Positions 1 through 5,889 of a DNA stretch of 7,065 nucleotides are shown in pieces. The position numbers and the translations under genes are program-made. Numbering within the stretch: the first letter of the stretch is position 1; each line of letters opens with the position of its first letter. Source of the stretch: Bacillota bacterium (GTDB lineage Bacteria; Bacillota; Bacilli; Thermoactinomycetales; DSM-44946); the NCBI GenBank assembly GCA_021793745.1, contig JAJYSD010000060.1, positions 1 through 7,065 on the forward strand, given 5' to 3'. The notes under the pieces are model-generated. The model had not been told where the DNA came from. It did no database searches and saw nothing but the letters and a program-made list of their open reading frames with translations.

Positions 1-704
1 CATTGAGCAATCGTTCGTTCAACGGCCCCTCCCTTTTCTTTACAATCTTCCGGCTGAACCAAGGCTTGACAGTCAATGTCGACCTTCAGTTTGGTGCCAT
101 TGAGGGATGGGTGGCTGACGTAGATATCGTCAATATAATAATCGAAATGGACCTCTCGCTCTTCCTTCTCTGGATCCTGCGAGTTCGTCCCGTATCCGAT
201 TTCCGTGATCCGGAAATTGATCTGGTAAACCCTTGGAAAAGGGTTCCACTTTATTTCACCATAGCTTACGATTTTGCTGCGACACCAGGCATAGTGATTT
301 TTAATCCATCCTTCATCACGGCCGCTTTCCGCTCTTTCGAGGCATTCTCCTTTACTGATGAAGTCATAGGTGAATCTCGGCGGCACCCATTGGTTGTTGA
401 TTTTTACGGGGGGAGTCACCTTGACCGGGTAAGTGTCCTTGGCTTGAGCATCCTCTTGTTTTAGCTCGGTTAAGGTCCTGAAGGATTGACTCTCCGTTGT
501 TCCGGAAGGCAGGTTCAATTCCTCCGGTGTGGCACCATTCTTCAACCTGCTTTCCAACTCAGCCGCTTTATCGGGATCACCTGAAAGTAACGCAAACCAG
601 CCGTGTTCCTCTTGTTGGGGTTTGGCATCCATTACCCCGGGCCATGCGACCCAGGTGAGGAACATCACCAAGGCCATGGATACGTTCAGCCCCCGATTTT
701 TCAC
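1..704 (-). CDS. Exported protein of unknown function, N-terminal part; possible NucA/NucB-type secreted nuclease precursor
   Basis: The minus-strand frame is open from a GTG at 704-702 to the window edge: 234 codons with no stop, so the C-terminus lies outside. A ribosome binding site GGAGGGG (716-710) sits 5 nt before the GTG, which fixes the start. The N-terminus is a signal-peptide type: K2 and R4, then a hydrophobic stretch (about residues 6-25, VSMALVMFLTWVAWPGVM) with a plausible cleavage after MDA-K. Residues 28-110 are polar and look like a linker or propeptide. A compact domain follows from about 108, with C121, C141, C212 and C221 and the string GWIKNHYAWC (132-141), then alternating beta-like segments (YQINFRITEIGYG; FDYYIDDIYVS). 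From memory this resembles the region before the NucA/NucB DNase domain in secreted Gram-positive proteins, but that domain itself would be off-window. The gene is divergent from spo0M. GC is visibly lower than in the genes to the right. That it is a real exported protein is well supported; the nuclease link is a guess. Confidence 0.85.
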   Translation of the reverse strand, partial: MKNRGLNVSMALVMFLTWVAWPGVMDAKPQQEEHGWFALLSGDPDKAAELESRLKNGATPEELNLPSGTTESQSFRTLTELKQEDAQAKDTYPVKVTPPVKINNQWVPPRFTYDFISKGECLERAESGRDEGWIKNHYAWCRSKIVSYGEIKWNPFPRVYQINFRITEIGYGTNSQDPEKEEREVHFDYYIDDIYVSHPSLNGTKLKVDIDCQALVQPEDCKEKGGAVERTIAQ

Positions 705-717
705 TTTCTCCCCTCCA

Positions 718-792
718 TTTCGCTTTTTGGGAATAAAGAGGTATACAACATAGTACTAAAAAGCACCTTCAAATAATTCCAAAAAAGCGAAA
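718..792. repeat. Near-perfect 17-bp inverted repeat at the minus-strand RBS
   Basis: The left arm TTTCGCTTTTTGGGAAT (718-734) and right arm ATTCCAAAAAAGCGAAA (776-792) are inverted copies with one mismatch, separated by 41 nt of AT-rich sequence. The left arm ends one base from the GGAGGGG ribosome binding site of the exported-protein gene. If that transcript starts beyond 792, its leader would fold into a hairpin next to the Shine-Dalgarno sequence. If it starts inside the loop, the two arms could instead be paired operator sites. No convincing -35/-10 pair was found for the minus strand. Confidence 0.7.
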
Positions 793-833
793 AAGGGTCT
801 GTTTTACAGTAACAAAAAGCAAAGGATTTTTGT

Positions 834-899
834 TTGGGGAGCCGGGTGAACCGGACGCGTCTATTGGGGAAGCGGGTTTTCCCTGTGCGAAAGAAACAG
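834..899 (+). repeat. GC-rich patch with direct repeat and three consecutive small hairpins
   Basis: Within the AT-rich divergent spacer, TTGGGGA occurs at 834-840 and again at 864-870 (30 bp apart), each followed by a similar G-rich stretch. Three short stem-loops lie end to end: CCGG/CCGG (842-845 with 851-854), GGGAA/TTCCC (867-871 with 879-883) and CTGT/ACAG (883-886 with 896-899). It matches no riboswitch class I recognise. It lies upstream of the best spo0M promoter, so it would be transcribed only from an earlier start. It could be protein-binding DNA, a small RNA, or chance. Confidence 0.3.
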
Positions 900-924
900 T
901 CTTGTCTACGAGCGAATGGAGGGC

Positions 925-953
925 TATGCACGGAGATTATCCGAAATTATAAT
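925..953 (+). promoter_or_regulatory. Putative SigA-type promoter for spo0M
   Basis: A consensus -10 hexamer TATAAT lies at 948-953. The -35 position at 17-nt spacing (925-930, TATGCA) matches TTGACA at only three of six bases, so an activator may be needed. Transcription would start near 960 and give a leader of about 27 nt carrying the strong AAGGAGG site. B. subtilis spo0M is known to be SigH-dependent, but no well-spaced SigH promoter was seen here. Confidence 0.45.
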
Positions 954-986
954 AGGATCTGTAATAGATCTATAAGGAGGTTGGAA

Positions 987-1910
987 ATGTTCAAACGGGT
1001 GTTGGCCAAGCTGGGCGTCGGTTCCGCCCAGGTCAATCTGGTGCTGGACAAGGACGAATACAGGCTGGGCGATACGGTGGAAGGGCAGCTCTTGGTCGAA
1101 GGGGGAAACGTGGAACAATATATTCGGAAGATCGACGTGGACCTGGTCCTGGAGGTGCAGGTGAAAGAGCGGCTGTTCTCCCATACCGTTGAAAGGGCCT
1201 CCTTCCACGATTCCTTTTACGTGGCTCCTTCGGAGAAAAAGGTGCTTCCGTTCACCTTTACGCTGCCTCATAATCTCCTCATCTCGGGAAATTCGGTTCG
1301 ATACCAATTTGTCACCCGGCTGGATATCGCCGACGGGCTGGACCATTCCGATCGGGATCCCCTACGGGTCCTCCCGCCCGAGCGGCTGGACAACGTACTA
1401 AAGGCTCTGGGTCGCCTCGGGTTTCGAGAGAAGCACGATTCCCGCTCCTTTGACGGATACGTGCAGGAGTTTGAGTTTTTCCCCACCGATTTCATGAGGG
1501 AGCGAATCGAAGAATTGGAATTCGTGGCCGCCTTCGAGGAAAACGGCATCCGGATGCTCCTGGAAGTGGATCTTCGCACCCTTTTCGGCGGGGAGAAGGA
1601 ATTGAAACGGGAAGTTCTGCTGGAAAATACGCTGCTCGAGGATGAAGCGGCTTTGGCCATGCATTTCCAGGAGCTGATCGGAGAAATGGTGGAAAACCCG
1701 GGACGGTTTTCCGGATTTCGGTCCGGTCATGTCCATCCGCACGAGGCGTTTTCCCATTACGGCGGTGCCATCGGCGGATTGGCCGCCGGGGTGTTGGGCG
1801 GGCTGGTTCTCTCCGAGTTGATGGAGGAGGCGGCGGAGGCCGTCGAAGACCTGGGCGATGTCTTTGAAGAGGCCGGTGATTGGTTTGGGGATTTCGGCGG
1901 CGAGGATTGA
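987..1910 (+). CDS. spo0M: Spo0M-family sporulation-control protein (arrestin-like)
   Basis: The protein has 307 residues. The ATG at 987 was chosen because AAGGAGG (974-980) stands 6 nt upstream and the N-terminus, MFKRVLAKLGVGSAQVNLVLDK, is that of Spo0M proteins. The same frame is open upstream to a TTG at 834, but that extension has no family resemblance. Typical features are the beta-strand-rich N-terminal half (about 1-125, with YRLGDTVEGQLLVEGGN and the late FTFTLPHNL) and a second beta-sandwich half (about 126-225), consistent with the two-lobed arrestin-like fold known for Spo0M. In Bacillus, Spo0M is cytoplasmic and affects entry into sporulation; its exact mechanism is unsettled. 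The C-terminus is unusual. A His-containing linker leads to a glycine zipper (G260, G264, G268, G272) in a hydrophobic stretch (259-279), then a strongly acidic tail (280-307). B. subtilis Spo0M is about 258 residues, so this tail is extra. The gene is monocistronic, bounded by a terminator. Confidence 0.93.
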   Translation: MFKRVLAKLGVGSAQVNLVLDKDEYRLGDTVEGQLLVEGGNVEQYIRKIDVDLVLEVQVKERLFSHTVERASFHDSFYVAPSEKKVLPFTFTLPHNLLISGNSVRYQFVTRLDIADGLDHSDRDPLRVLPPERLDNVLKALGRLGFREKHDSRSFDGYVQEFEFFPTDFMRERIEELEFVAAFEENGIRMLLEVDLRTLFGGEKELKREVLLENTLLEDEAALAMHFQELIGEMVENPGRFSGFRSGHVHPHEAFSHYGGAIGGLAAGVLGGLVLSELMEEAAEAVEDLGDVFEEAGDWFGDFGGED

Positions 1911-1913
1911 CGT

Positions 1914-1969
1914 GCCGTCGTCCGTCCGCCCTTCGCATGCCGACGGCGGGCGATTCGGAGACGCATGCC
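1914..1969 (+). repeat. Small hairpin and direct repeat in the spo0M 3' region
   Basis: GCCGTCG (1914-1920) pairs with CGACGGC (1941-1947), a 7-bp stem starting 4 nt after the spo0M stop. CGCATGCC occurs at 1934-1941 and again at 1962-1969. There is no T-run, so it is not an intrinsic terminator; it may protect or structure the 3' end of the transcript. Nothing else coding is seen between 1911 and 2024. Confidence 0.25.
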
Positions 1970-2024
1970 ATCCGGTGAGGGTGGATCGTAAAGGACAAAG
2001 GGCCGGCCGCTTGTCGGCAGGATT

Positions 2025-2055
2025 CCCCCGGGAAAAGACCCGGGGGTTTTTCTTT
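2025..2055 (+). terminator. Rho-independent terminator after spo0M
   Basis: A perfect 8-bp stem CCCCCGGG (2025-2032) and CCCGGGGG (2039-2046) encloses the loop AAAAGA and is followed directly by TTTTTCTTT. It separates the spo0M transcript from the polA promoter about 25 bp downstream. It lies 114 bp past the spo0M stop. Confidence 0.92.
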
Positions 2056-2078
2056 GCTTTCCGGCGGCGGGATCTCGC

Positions 2079-2107
2079 TGGATACGGAAGTGCCCACATG
2101 ATACAAT
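2079..2107 (+). promoter_or_regulatory. Putative SigA promoter (extended -10) for polA-mutM
   Basis: TACAAT (2102-2107) is preceded by TG at 2099-2100, giving an extended -10 element. At 17-nt spacing, TGGATA (2079-2084) matches the -35 consensus at four of six bases. It follows the spo0M terminator directly and leaves a leader of roughly 55 nt before polA. Confidence 0.6.
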
Positions 2108-2167
2108 AGGCTTGATTCGGGAACGGTCTCGTGGGAAATGATGAACCGGTTCGGACGGAGGATCGCT

Positions 2168-4813
2168 ATGGATAAATTGATTTTAATCGACGGGAACAGT
2201 ATCGCTTTTCGCGCCTTTTACGCCCTCCCCCTTTTGACCAATGGGAAGGGGGTTCACACCAATGCGGTATACGGATTTACCACGATGCTGATGAAGCTGT
2301 TGGAGGAGGAAAAGCCCACCCACATGCTGGTGGCCTTCGACGCCGGACGGATTACCTTTCGGCACAGCGACTATCAGGAATATAAGGGGAAGCGTGACAA
2401 AACCCCCGCCGAGCTGTCCGAGCAGCTGCCGCTGATCCGGGAGGTGCTGGACGCCTTCGGCATCCGCCATTTCGAGGCGGAGGGGTACGAGGCGGACGAT
2501 ATCATCGGGACGCTGGCCAAGGGTGCCGAGGAAAAGGGGCTCCATACCCTGATCGTCACCGGGGATAAGGATTTGCTGCAATTGGTGACGGACCGGGTGA
2601 CACTGCTCCTTACCCGGAAGGGAGTGACCGAGGGGGAACGGTACGACCGGGAGGCGGTATGGCAAAAGTACCCATTGACCCCTGCGCAGATCGTCGATTT
2701 AAAGGGGCTGATGGGGGATGCCTCGGACAATATTCCCGGGATTCCGGGGGTGGGGGAGAAGACGGCCCTCAAGCTTCTGCACCGCTTCGGCTCCGTCGAG
2801 GAGGTGCTGAGCCGCACCGAGGAATTGACCGGAAAGCTGCGGGAGCGGGTGAAGGAGCACAGCCGGCAGGCACGGATGAGCAAGGAGCTGGCCACCATCT
2901 ACTGCGACGTTCCCCTCGATTTTACCGTGGAGGAGACCCGCTACGAGGGGTTTGACCGCAGCCGTGTCGCTTCCGTCTTTGAACAGCTGGAGTTTAAGTC
3001 CCTCCTGGAGCGGATCGGCGGCAAGGAGGGGGGATCCGATTCCCCCCGGAAACCGAAGGATTTGGATGTTCACATTGTGGAGCCGGAGGACCGGGACCGG
3101 TGGAACGAGTTTTTAGAGACCCCCTCCCTCTCCCTGTGGCTGGAGATGGACGGCGAAAATTACCACCGGGCGGAGGTTATCGGCCTGGCCCTTTCCGACG
3201 GGGAGACGCACCTGTATGTTCCCTGGCGCACGGCTCGGGACTGGGAAGCCCTTCGCCGGCTCTTGGCCGACGAAGCCCGGGAAAAGATCGTATATGACGG
3301 GAAAGGGTTCCGGGTGGCCCTGGAAAGACGGGGATTCGACGTCAACGGGTTGGTCTTCGACGCACTCTTGGCTTCCTATTTGCTCGATCCCTCCGAATCG
3401 GGGCACAGCCTGAGCGATTTGGTCCAACGAAAGATGGACGGTTCCCTCCCTCCGGACGAGGAGGTGTACGGAAAAGGGGCGAAGCGACGCCTCCCCGAGG
3501 AACAGCAGTTGGCGAAGCACCTGGCTCGCAAGTCGGAGGCGCTGAAGCGCCTGGATCCCCTGCTCCGGGAGGAAGTTCGAGAAGCCGGTGTGGAGTCCCT
3601 GCTGTTTGAGCTGGAGCTGCCCCTCTCCCGGGTGTTGGCCAAGATGGAGCTTCGAGGAGTCCGGGTGGACCGGGATCGGCTGCTGGATCTGGGGGAGGAA
3701 CTGAAGGAGCAGGCCGAATCGTTGACCCGGGAGATCTACGAACTGGCGGGGACGGAATTCAACATCAATTCCCCGAAACAATTGGGAGAGATCCTGTACG
3801 ACAAGCTGGGGCTGCCCGTGCTGAAGAAGACCAAGACGGGTTATTCCACCAGCGCCGATGTATTGGAGAAGCTGGCCCCGCAACACGAGATTGTCGAGAA
3901 AATCCTCCATTACCGGCAGATCGTGAAGCTGACCTCCACCTATGTGGAGGGGCTTCTCAAGGAGATCGATCCGAAGTCCGGCAAGATTCACACCCGTTTC
4001 AACCAAGCCATCACGGCAACGGGGCGGCTCAGCAGCACGGAACCGAATCTGCAGAATATCCCGATCCGGCTGGAGGAAGGGCGGCGAATCCGGCAGGTAT
4101 TCGTTCCCTCGGAGGCCGGATGGAAGATCCTTTCCGCCGACTATTCCCAGATCGAACTTCGGGTTTTGGCCCATCTTTCCGGCGATGAATCCTTGAAGCA
4201 GGCGTTCCGGGAAGATATGGACATCCATACGAAGACGGCGATGGATGTATTCGACGTCCCGGAAGATGAAGTGACTTCCCTCATGCGCCGGCAGGCCAAG
4301 GCGGTCAATTTCGGGATCATCTACGGTATCAGCGATTACGGACTGTCCCAGAACCTGAACATCCCCCGCAAGGTGGCGGCGCAGTTTATCGAGCGCTATT
4401 TTCAAAGTTATCCCGGCGTGAAGGAATATATGGATCGCGTGGTAGAGCAGGCGCGGAAGGACGGATATGTCACCACGATGCTCAACCGGCGCCGGTACCT
4501 CCCGGAGATCCGCTCCCGCAATTACAACCGTCGCAGCTTTGCTGAACGGACGGCGATGAACACCCCGATTCAGGGGTCCGCAGCGGATATCATCAAGTCG
4601 GCCATGGTCCGCCTCGACCAGGAGATGGAGAAGCGACGCGTGCAAAGCCGCATGCTCCTCCAGGTCCACGACGAGTTGATCTTCGAAGTGCCGGAGGAGG
4701 AGCTGGAGGAGATGAAAAGTCTGGTGAGGAGCGTGATGGAGCAGACCGTTCCGCTGTCCGTACCCCTGAAGGTGGACATCCACACGGGACAAACCTGGTA
4801 CGAAGCGAAGTGA
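2168..4813 (+). CDS. polA: DNA polymerase I
   Basis: This is an 881-residue PolI that fills gaps and removes RNA primers in replication and repair. The ATG at 2168 follows GGAGG (2157-2161) by 6 nt and gives the family start MDKLILIDGNS. An in-frame ATG at 2138 lacks such a site. The 5' nuclease domain (about 1-290) has D8, D58, GYEADD (106-111), GDKD (132-135), DASDN (184-188) and a helix-hairpin-helix near 190-205. The middle domain (about 300-470) is the vestigial 3'-5' exonuclease: the first catalytic Asp is replaced around WLEMDGENYH (324-333) and no YxxxD motif III is visible, so proofreading is probably absent, as in Bacillus and Taq enzymes. The polymerase domain (about 470-881) is intact: motif A DYSQIELR (D658), O-helix R707, K711, F715, Y719, and motif C HDE (834-836). 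These residues keep a constant offset of 47 from the E. coli enzyme. F715 predicts discrimination against dideoxynucleotides. It is first gene of an operon with mutM. Confidence 0.98.
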   Translation: MDKLILIDGNSIAFRAFYALPLLTNGKGVHTNAVYGFTTMLMKLLEEEKPTHMLVAFDAGRITFRHSDYQEYKGKRDKTPAELSEQLPLIREVLDAFGIRHFEAEGYEADDIIGTLAKGAEEKGLHTLIVTGDKDLLQLVTDRVTLLLTRKGVTEGERYDREAVWQKYPLTPAQIVDLKGLMGDASDNIPGIPGVGEKTALKLLHRFGSVEEVLSRTEELTGKLRERVKEHSRQARMSKELATIYCDVPLDFTVEETRYEGFDRSRVASVFEQLEFKSLLERIGGKEGGSDSPRKPKDLDVHIVEPEDRDRWNEFLETPSLSLWLEMDGENYHRAEVIGLALSDGETHLYVPWRTARDWEALRRLLADEAREKIVYDGKGFRVALERRGFDVNGLVFDALLASYLLDPSESGHSLSDLVQRKMDGSLPPDEEVYGKGAKRRLPEEQQLAKHLARKSEALKRLDPLLREEVREAGVESLLFELELPLSRVLAKMELRGVRVDRDRLLDLGEELKEQAESLTREIYELAGTEFNINSPKQLGEILYDKLGLPVLKKTKTGYSTSADVLEKLAPQHEIVEKILHYRQIVKLTSTYVEGLLKEIDPKSGKIHTRFNQAITATGRLSSTEPNLQNIPIRLEEGRRIRQVFVPSEAGWKILSADYSQIELRVLAHLSGDESLKQAFREDMDIHTKTAMDVFDVPEDEVTSLMRRQAKAVNFGIIYGISDYGLSQNLNIPRKVAAQFIERYFQSYPGVKEYMDRVVEQARKDGYVTTMLNRRRYLPEIRSRNYNRRSFAERTAMNTPIQGSAADIIKSAMVRLDQEMEKRRVQSRMLLQVHDELIFEVPEEELEEMKSLVRSVMEQTVPLSVPLKVDIHTGQTWYEAK

Positions 4814-4828
4814 CAGGAGGAAGGGTCA

Positions 4829-5653
4829 TTGCCGGAACTGCCTGAAGTGGAAACCGTGAAACGAACCCTGCAGCGGTTGATTGTCGGAAAAACCGTGGAG
4901 GATGTGGACGTTTTCCTGCCGAAAATCGTCAAGGAGCCCTCCGACGTCGCTCTGTTTGTGCAGCGGCTTCGGGGGGCCGAGGTGAAGGGGGTGGGCCGGA
5001 GGGGGAAGTTCCTCAAAATTTTTTTCGATCCCTGGGTATTGGTGTCCCATCTGCGTATGGAGGGGAGGTATCGGCTTCTTCCCCGAAAGGAACCGTTGGA
5101 AAAGCACACCCATGTCGTCTTCCGCTTTACGGACGGGACCGATCTGAGATACCGGGACGTCCGCCAGTTCGGGACGATGCACCTGTTTCGCCGGGGAGAG
5201 GAGGAACAGCATCCGCCGCTGAACAAGCTGGGGCCGGAACCCTTGTCCGACGATTTTACCCTGGAGCGCTTTCGGAAGAGGCTCTCCGGCAGAACCACCC
5301 GGCTAAAGGCCCTTCTGCTCAACCAAGAGTTTCTGAGCGGTTTGGGAAATATCTATGTGGACGAGGCGCTGTTTGACGCCGGACTTCATCCCGAGCGTCC
5401 GGTCCAATCCCTGTCCGATGAGGAGTCGGAGCGTCTGTACCGGAGCATTCGCTCTACGCTGAAAAAGGCCATCGAAGCGGGAGGGTCCAGTGTCCGTACC
5501 TACGTCGACGGAAACGGGGATATGGGCATGTTTCAGTTGCAGATCCAGGTGTACGGACGCCGGGGAGAGCCTTGTCCCCGGTGCGGGGATCCCATCCGGC
5601 GCCTGGTGGTGGCCGGAAGGGGAACACACCTGTGCACGAAATGTCAACGATGA
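4829..5653 (+). CDS. mutM: Formamidopyrimidine-DNA glycosylase (8-oxoguanine DNA glycosylase, MutM/Fpg)
   Basis: A 274-residue bifunctional base-excision repair enzyme that removes 8-oxoguanine and formamidopyrimidines and cleaves the abasic site by beta/delta elimination. It starts with TTG at 4829. That start is certain because the next codons give PELPEVE, whose P2 becomes the N-terminal nucleophile after Met removal, with E3 as the acid, and AGGAGG (4815-4820) stands 8 nt upstream. Also visible are K60 in GRRGKFLK, the H2TH region around LSGLGNIYVDEALFDAG, the GGSS..YV segment, and a C-terminal zinc finger with C249, C252, C269 and C272 bracketing the conserved R264. The length is normal. 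Only 15 nt separate it from polA, so the two are co-transcribed and probably translationally close. PolI can fill the gap left after MutM action. The weak TTG start suggests lower output than polA. Confidence 0.98.
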   Translation: MPELPEVETVKRTLQRLIVGKTVEDVDVFLPKIVKEPSDVALFVQRLRGAEVKGVGRRGKFLKIFFDPWVLVSHLRMEGRYRLLPRKEPLEKHTHVVFRFTDGTDLRYRDVRQFGTMHLFRRGEEEQHPPLNKLGPEPLSDDFTLERFRKRLSGRTTRLKALLLNQEFLSGLGNIYVDEALFDAGLHPERPVQSLSDEESERLYRSIRSTLKKAIEAGGSSVRTYVDGNGDMGMFQLQIQVYGRRGEPCPRCGDPIRRLVVAGRGTHLCTKCQR

Positions 5654-5666
5654 TGCCGATCGGGCG

Positions 5667-5687
5667 AAGCCTTCCTGAAAGGGAAGG
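5667..5687 (+). repeat. Hairpin repeat, copy 1
   Basis: AAGCCTTCCTGAAAGGGAAG plus one G begins 14 nt after the mutM stop. It forms a CCTTCC/GGAAGG stem. It is identical to copy 2 (5811-5830) except for one additional A. There is no T-run, so it is not a standard terminator, although it is the only hairpin immediately behind mutM. Confidence 0.6.
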
Positions 5688-5714
5688 ATTCGGGTTGTTG
5701 ACAAAGGGTTGGAA

Positions 5715-5778
5715 GGGAAGCGATTTTTCGCCTCGGGCTCCATGCAGCGGCAAGTCGCTCGGCGAAAAATCACTTTCC
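5715..5778. repeat. 18-pair interrupted inverted repeat (structured spacer)
   Basis: GATTTTTCGCC (5722-5732) and GGCGAAAAATC (5761-5771) are perfect inverted repeats of 11 bp. The pairing continues outward (5715-5720 with 5773-5778) with one C/A mismatch and one G-U pair, giving 17 of 18 paired positions around a 28-nt loop. The loop itself contains a small AGCG/CGCT stem. No T-run follows on either strand, so it is not an intrinsic terminator. It could be a structured RNA, an attenuator-like element or a double operator. Confidence 0.65.
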
Positions 5779-5810
5779 GATTCCAGGTTTCGAGGTTTGT
5801 CAGCGGTCCC

Positions 5811-5833
5811 AAGCCTTCCTGAAGGGAAGGCTT
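5811..5833 (+). repeat. Hairpin repeat, copy 2, overlapping the ROK kinase promoter
   Basis: AAGCCTTCC (5811-5819) and GGAAGGCTT (5825-5833) form a perfect 9-bp inverted repeat around a 5-nt loop. Its first 20 bases match copy 1 (5667-5687) apart from one missing A. It covers the expected -35 area of the promoter whose -10 is at 5840-5845, so it could be an operator; it could equally act as an RNA hairpin ending read-through from mutM. Confidence 0.65.
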
Positions 5834-5864
5834 ATTGTATATACTCGGTGGAGCGAAAATTCGC
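5816..5864 (+). promoter_or_regulatory. Putative promoter and operator region for the ROK kinase gene
   Basis: TATACT (5840-5845) is a good -10 hexamer. No good -35 exists at 16-18 nt, where the palindrome of hairpin copy 2 lies instead. Just downstream, near the expected start point, GCGAA-AA-TTCGC (5853-5864) is a second short inverted repeat. A promoter with a weak -35 and flanking dyads suggests control by a DNA-binding regulator, possibly in response to sugar. This is inference from layout. Confidence 0.4.
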
Positions 5865-5889
5865 AGGGGTTTGATTCGGAGGGGATGCC

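Noticed and set aside
3..464. Plus-strand reading frame of 153 codons at the left edge
   Set aside because: It lies opposite the minus-strand exported-protein frame, which has an RBS, signal peptide and realistic composition. The plus-strand frame has no RBS and no recognisable motif.
822..853. SigH-type promoter for spo0M built on AGGATTTTT
   Set aside because: The -35-like AGGATTT is good, but the nearest GAAC is 18 nt away rather than the usual 12-14 and is not GAAT. It may still deserve a glance because spo0M is SigH-dependent in B. subtilis.
834..960. c-di-AMP (ydaO) or similar riboswitch before spo0M
   Set aside because: The G-rich GGGTGAACCGG segment is only superficially similar; the conserved downstream elements of that class are missing.
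834..986. N-terminal extension of Spo0M from a TTG at 834
   Set aside because: The frame is open, but the segment is Arg-rich with no family resemblance, while AAGGAGG 6 nt before the ATG at 987 and the conserved MFKRVLAKLG start decide for 987.
3113..4792. 559-codon minus-strand frame inside polA
   Set aside because: It is a shadow of the GC-rich polA coding frame; the plus strand carries every PolI catalytic motif and the minus-strand product is Leu/His/Gln-rich with no domain.
5667..5687. Intrinsic terminator of the polA-mutM operon
   Set aside because: The hairpin is present but no T-run follows, and the stem is short.
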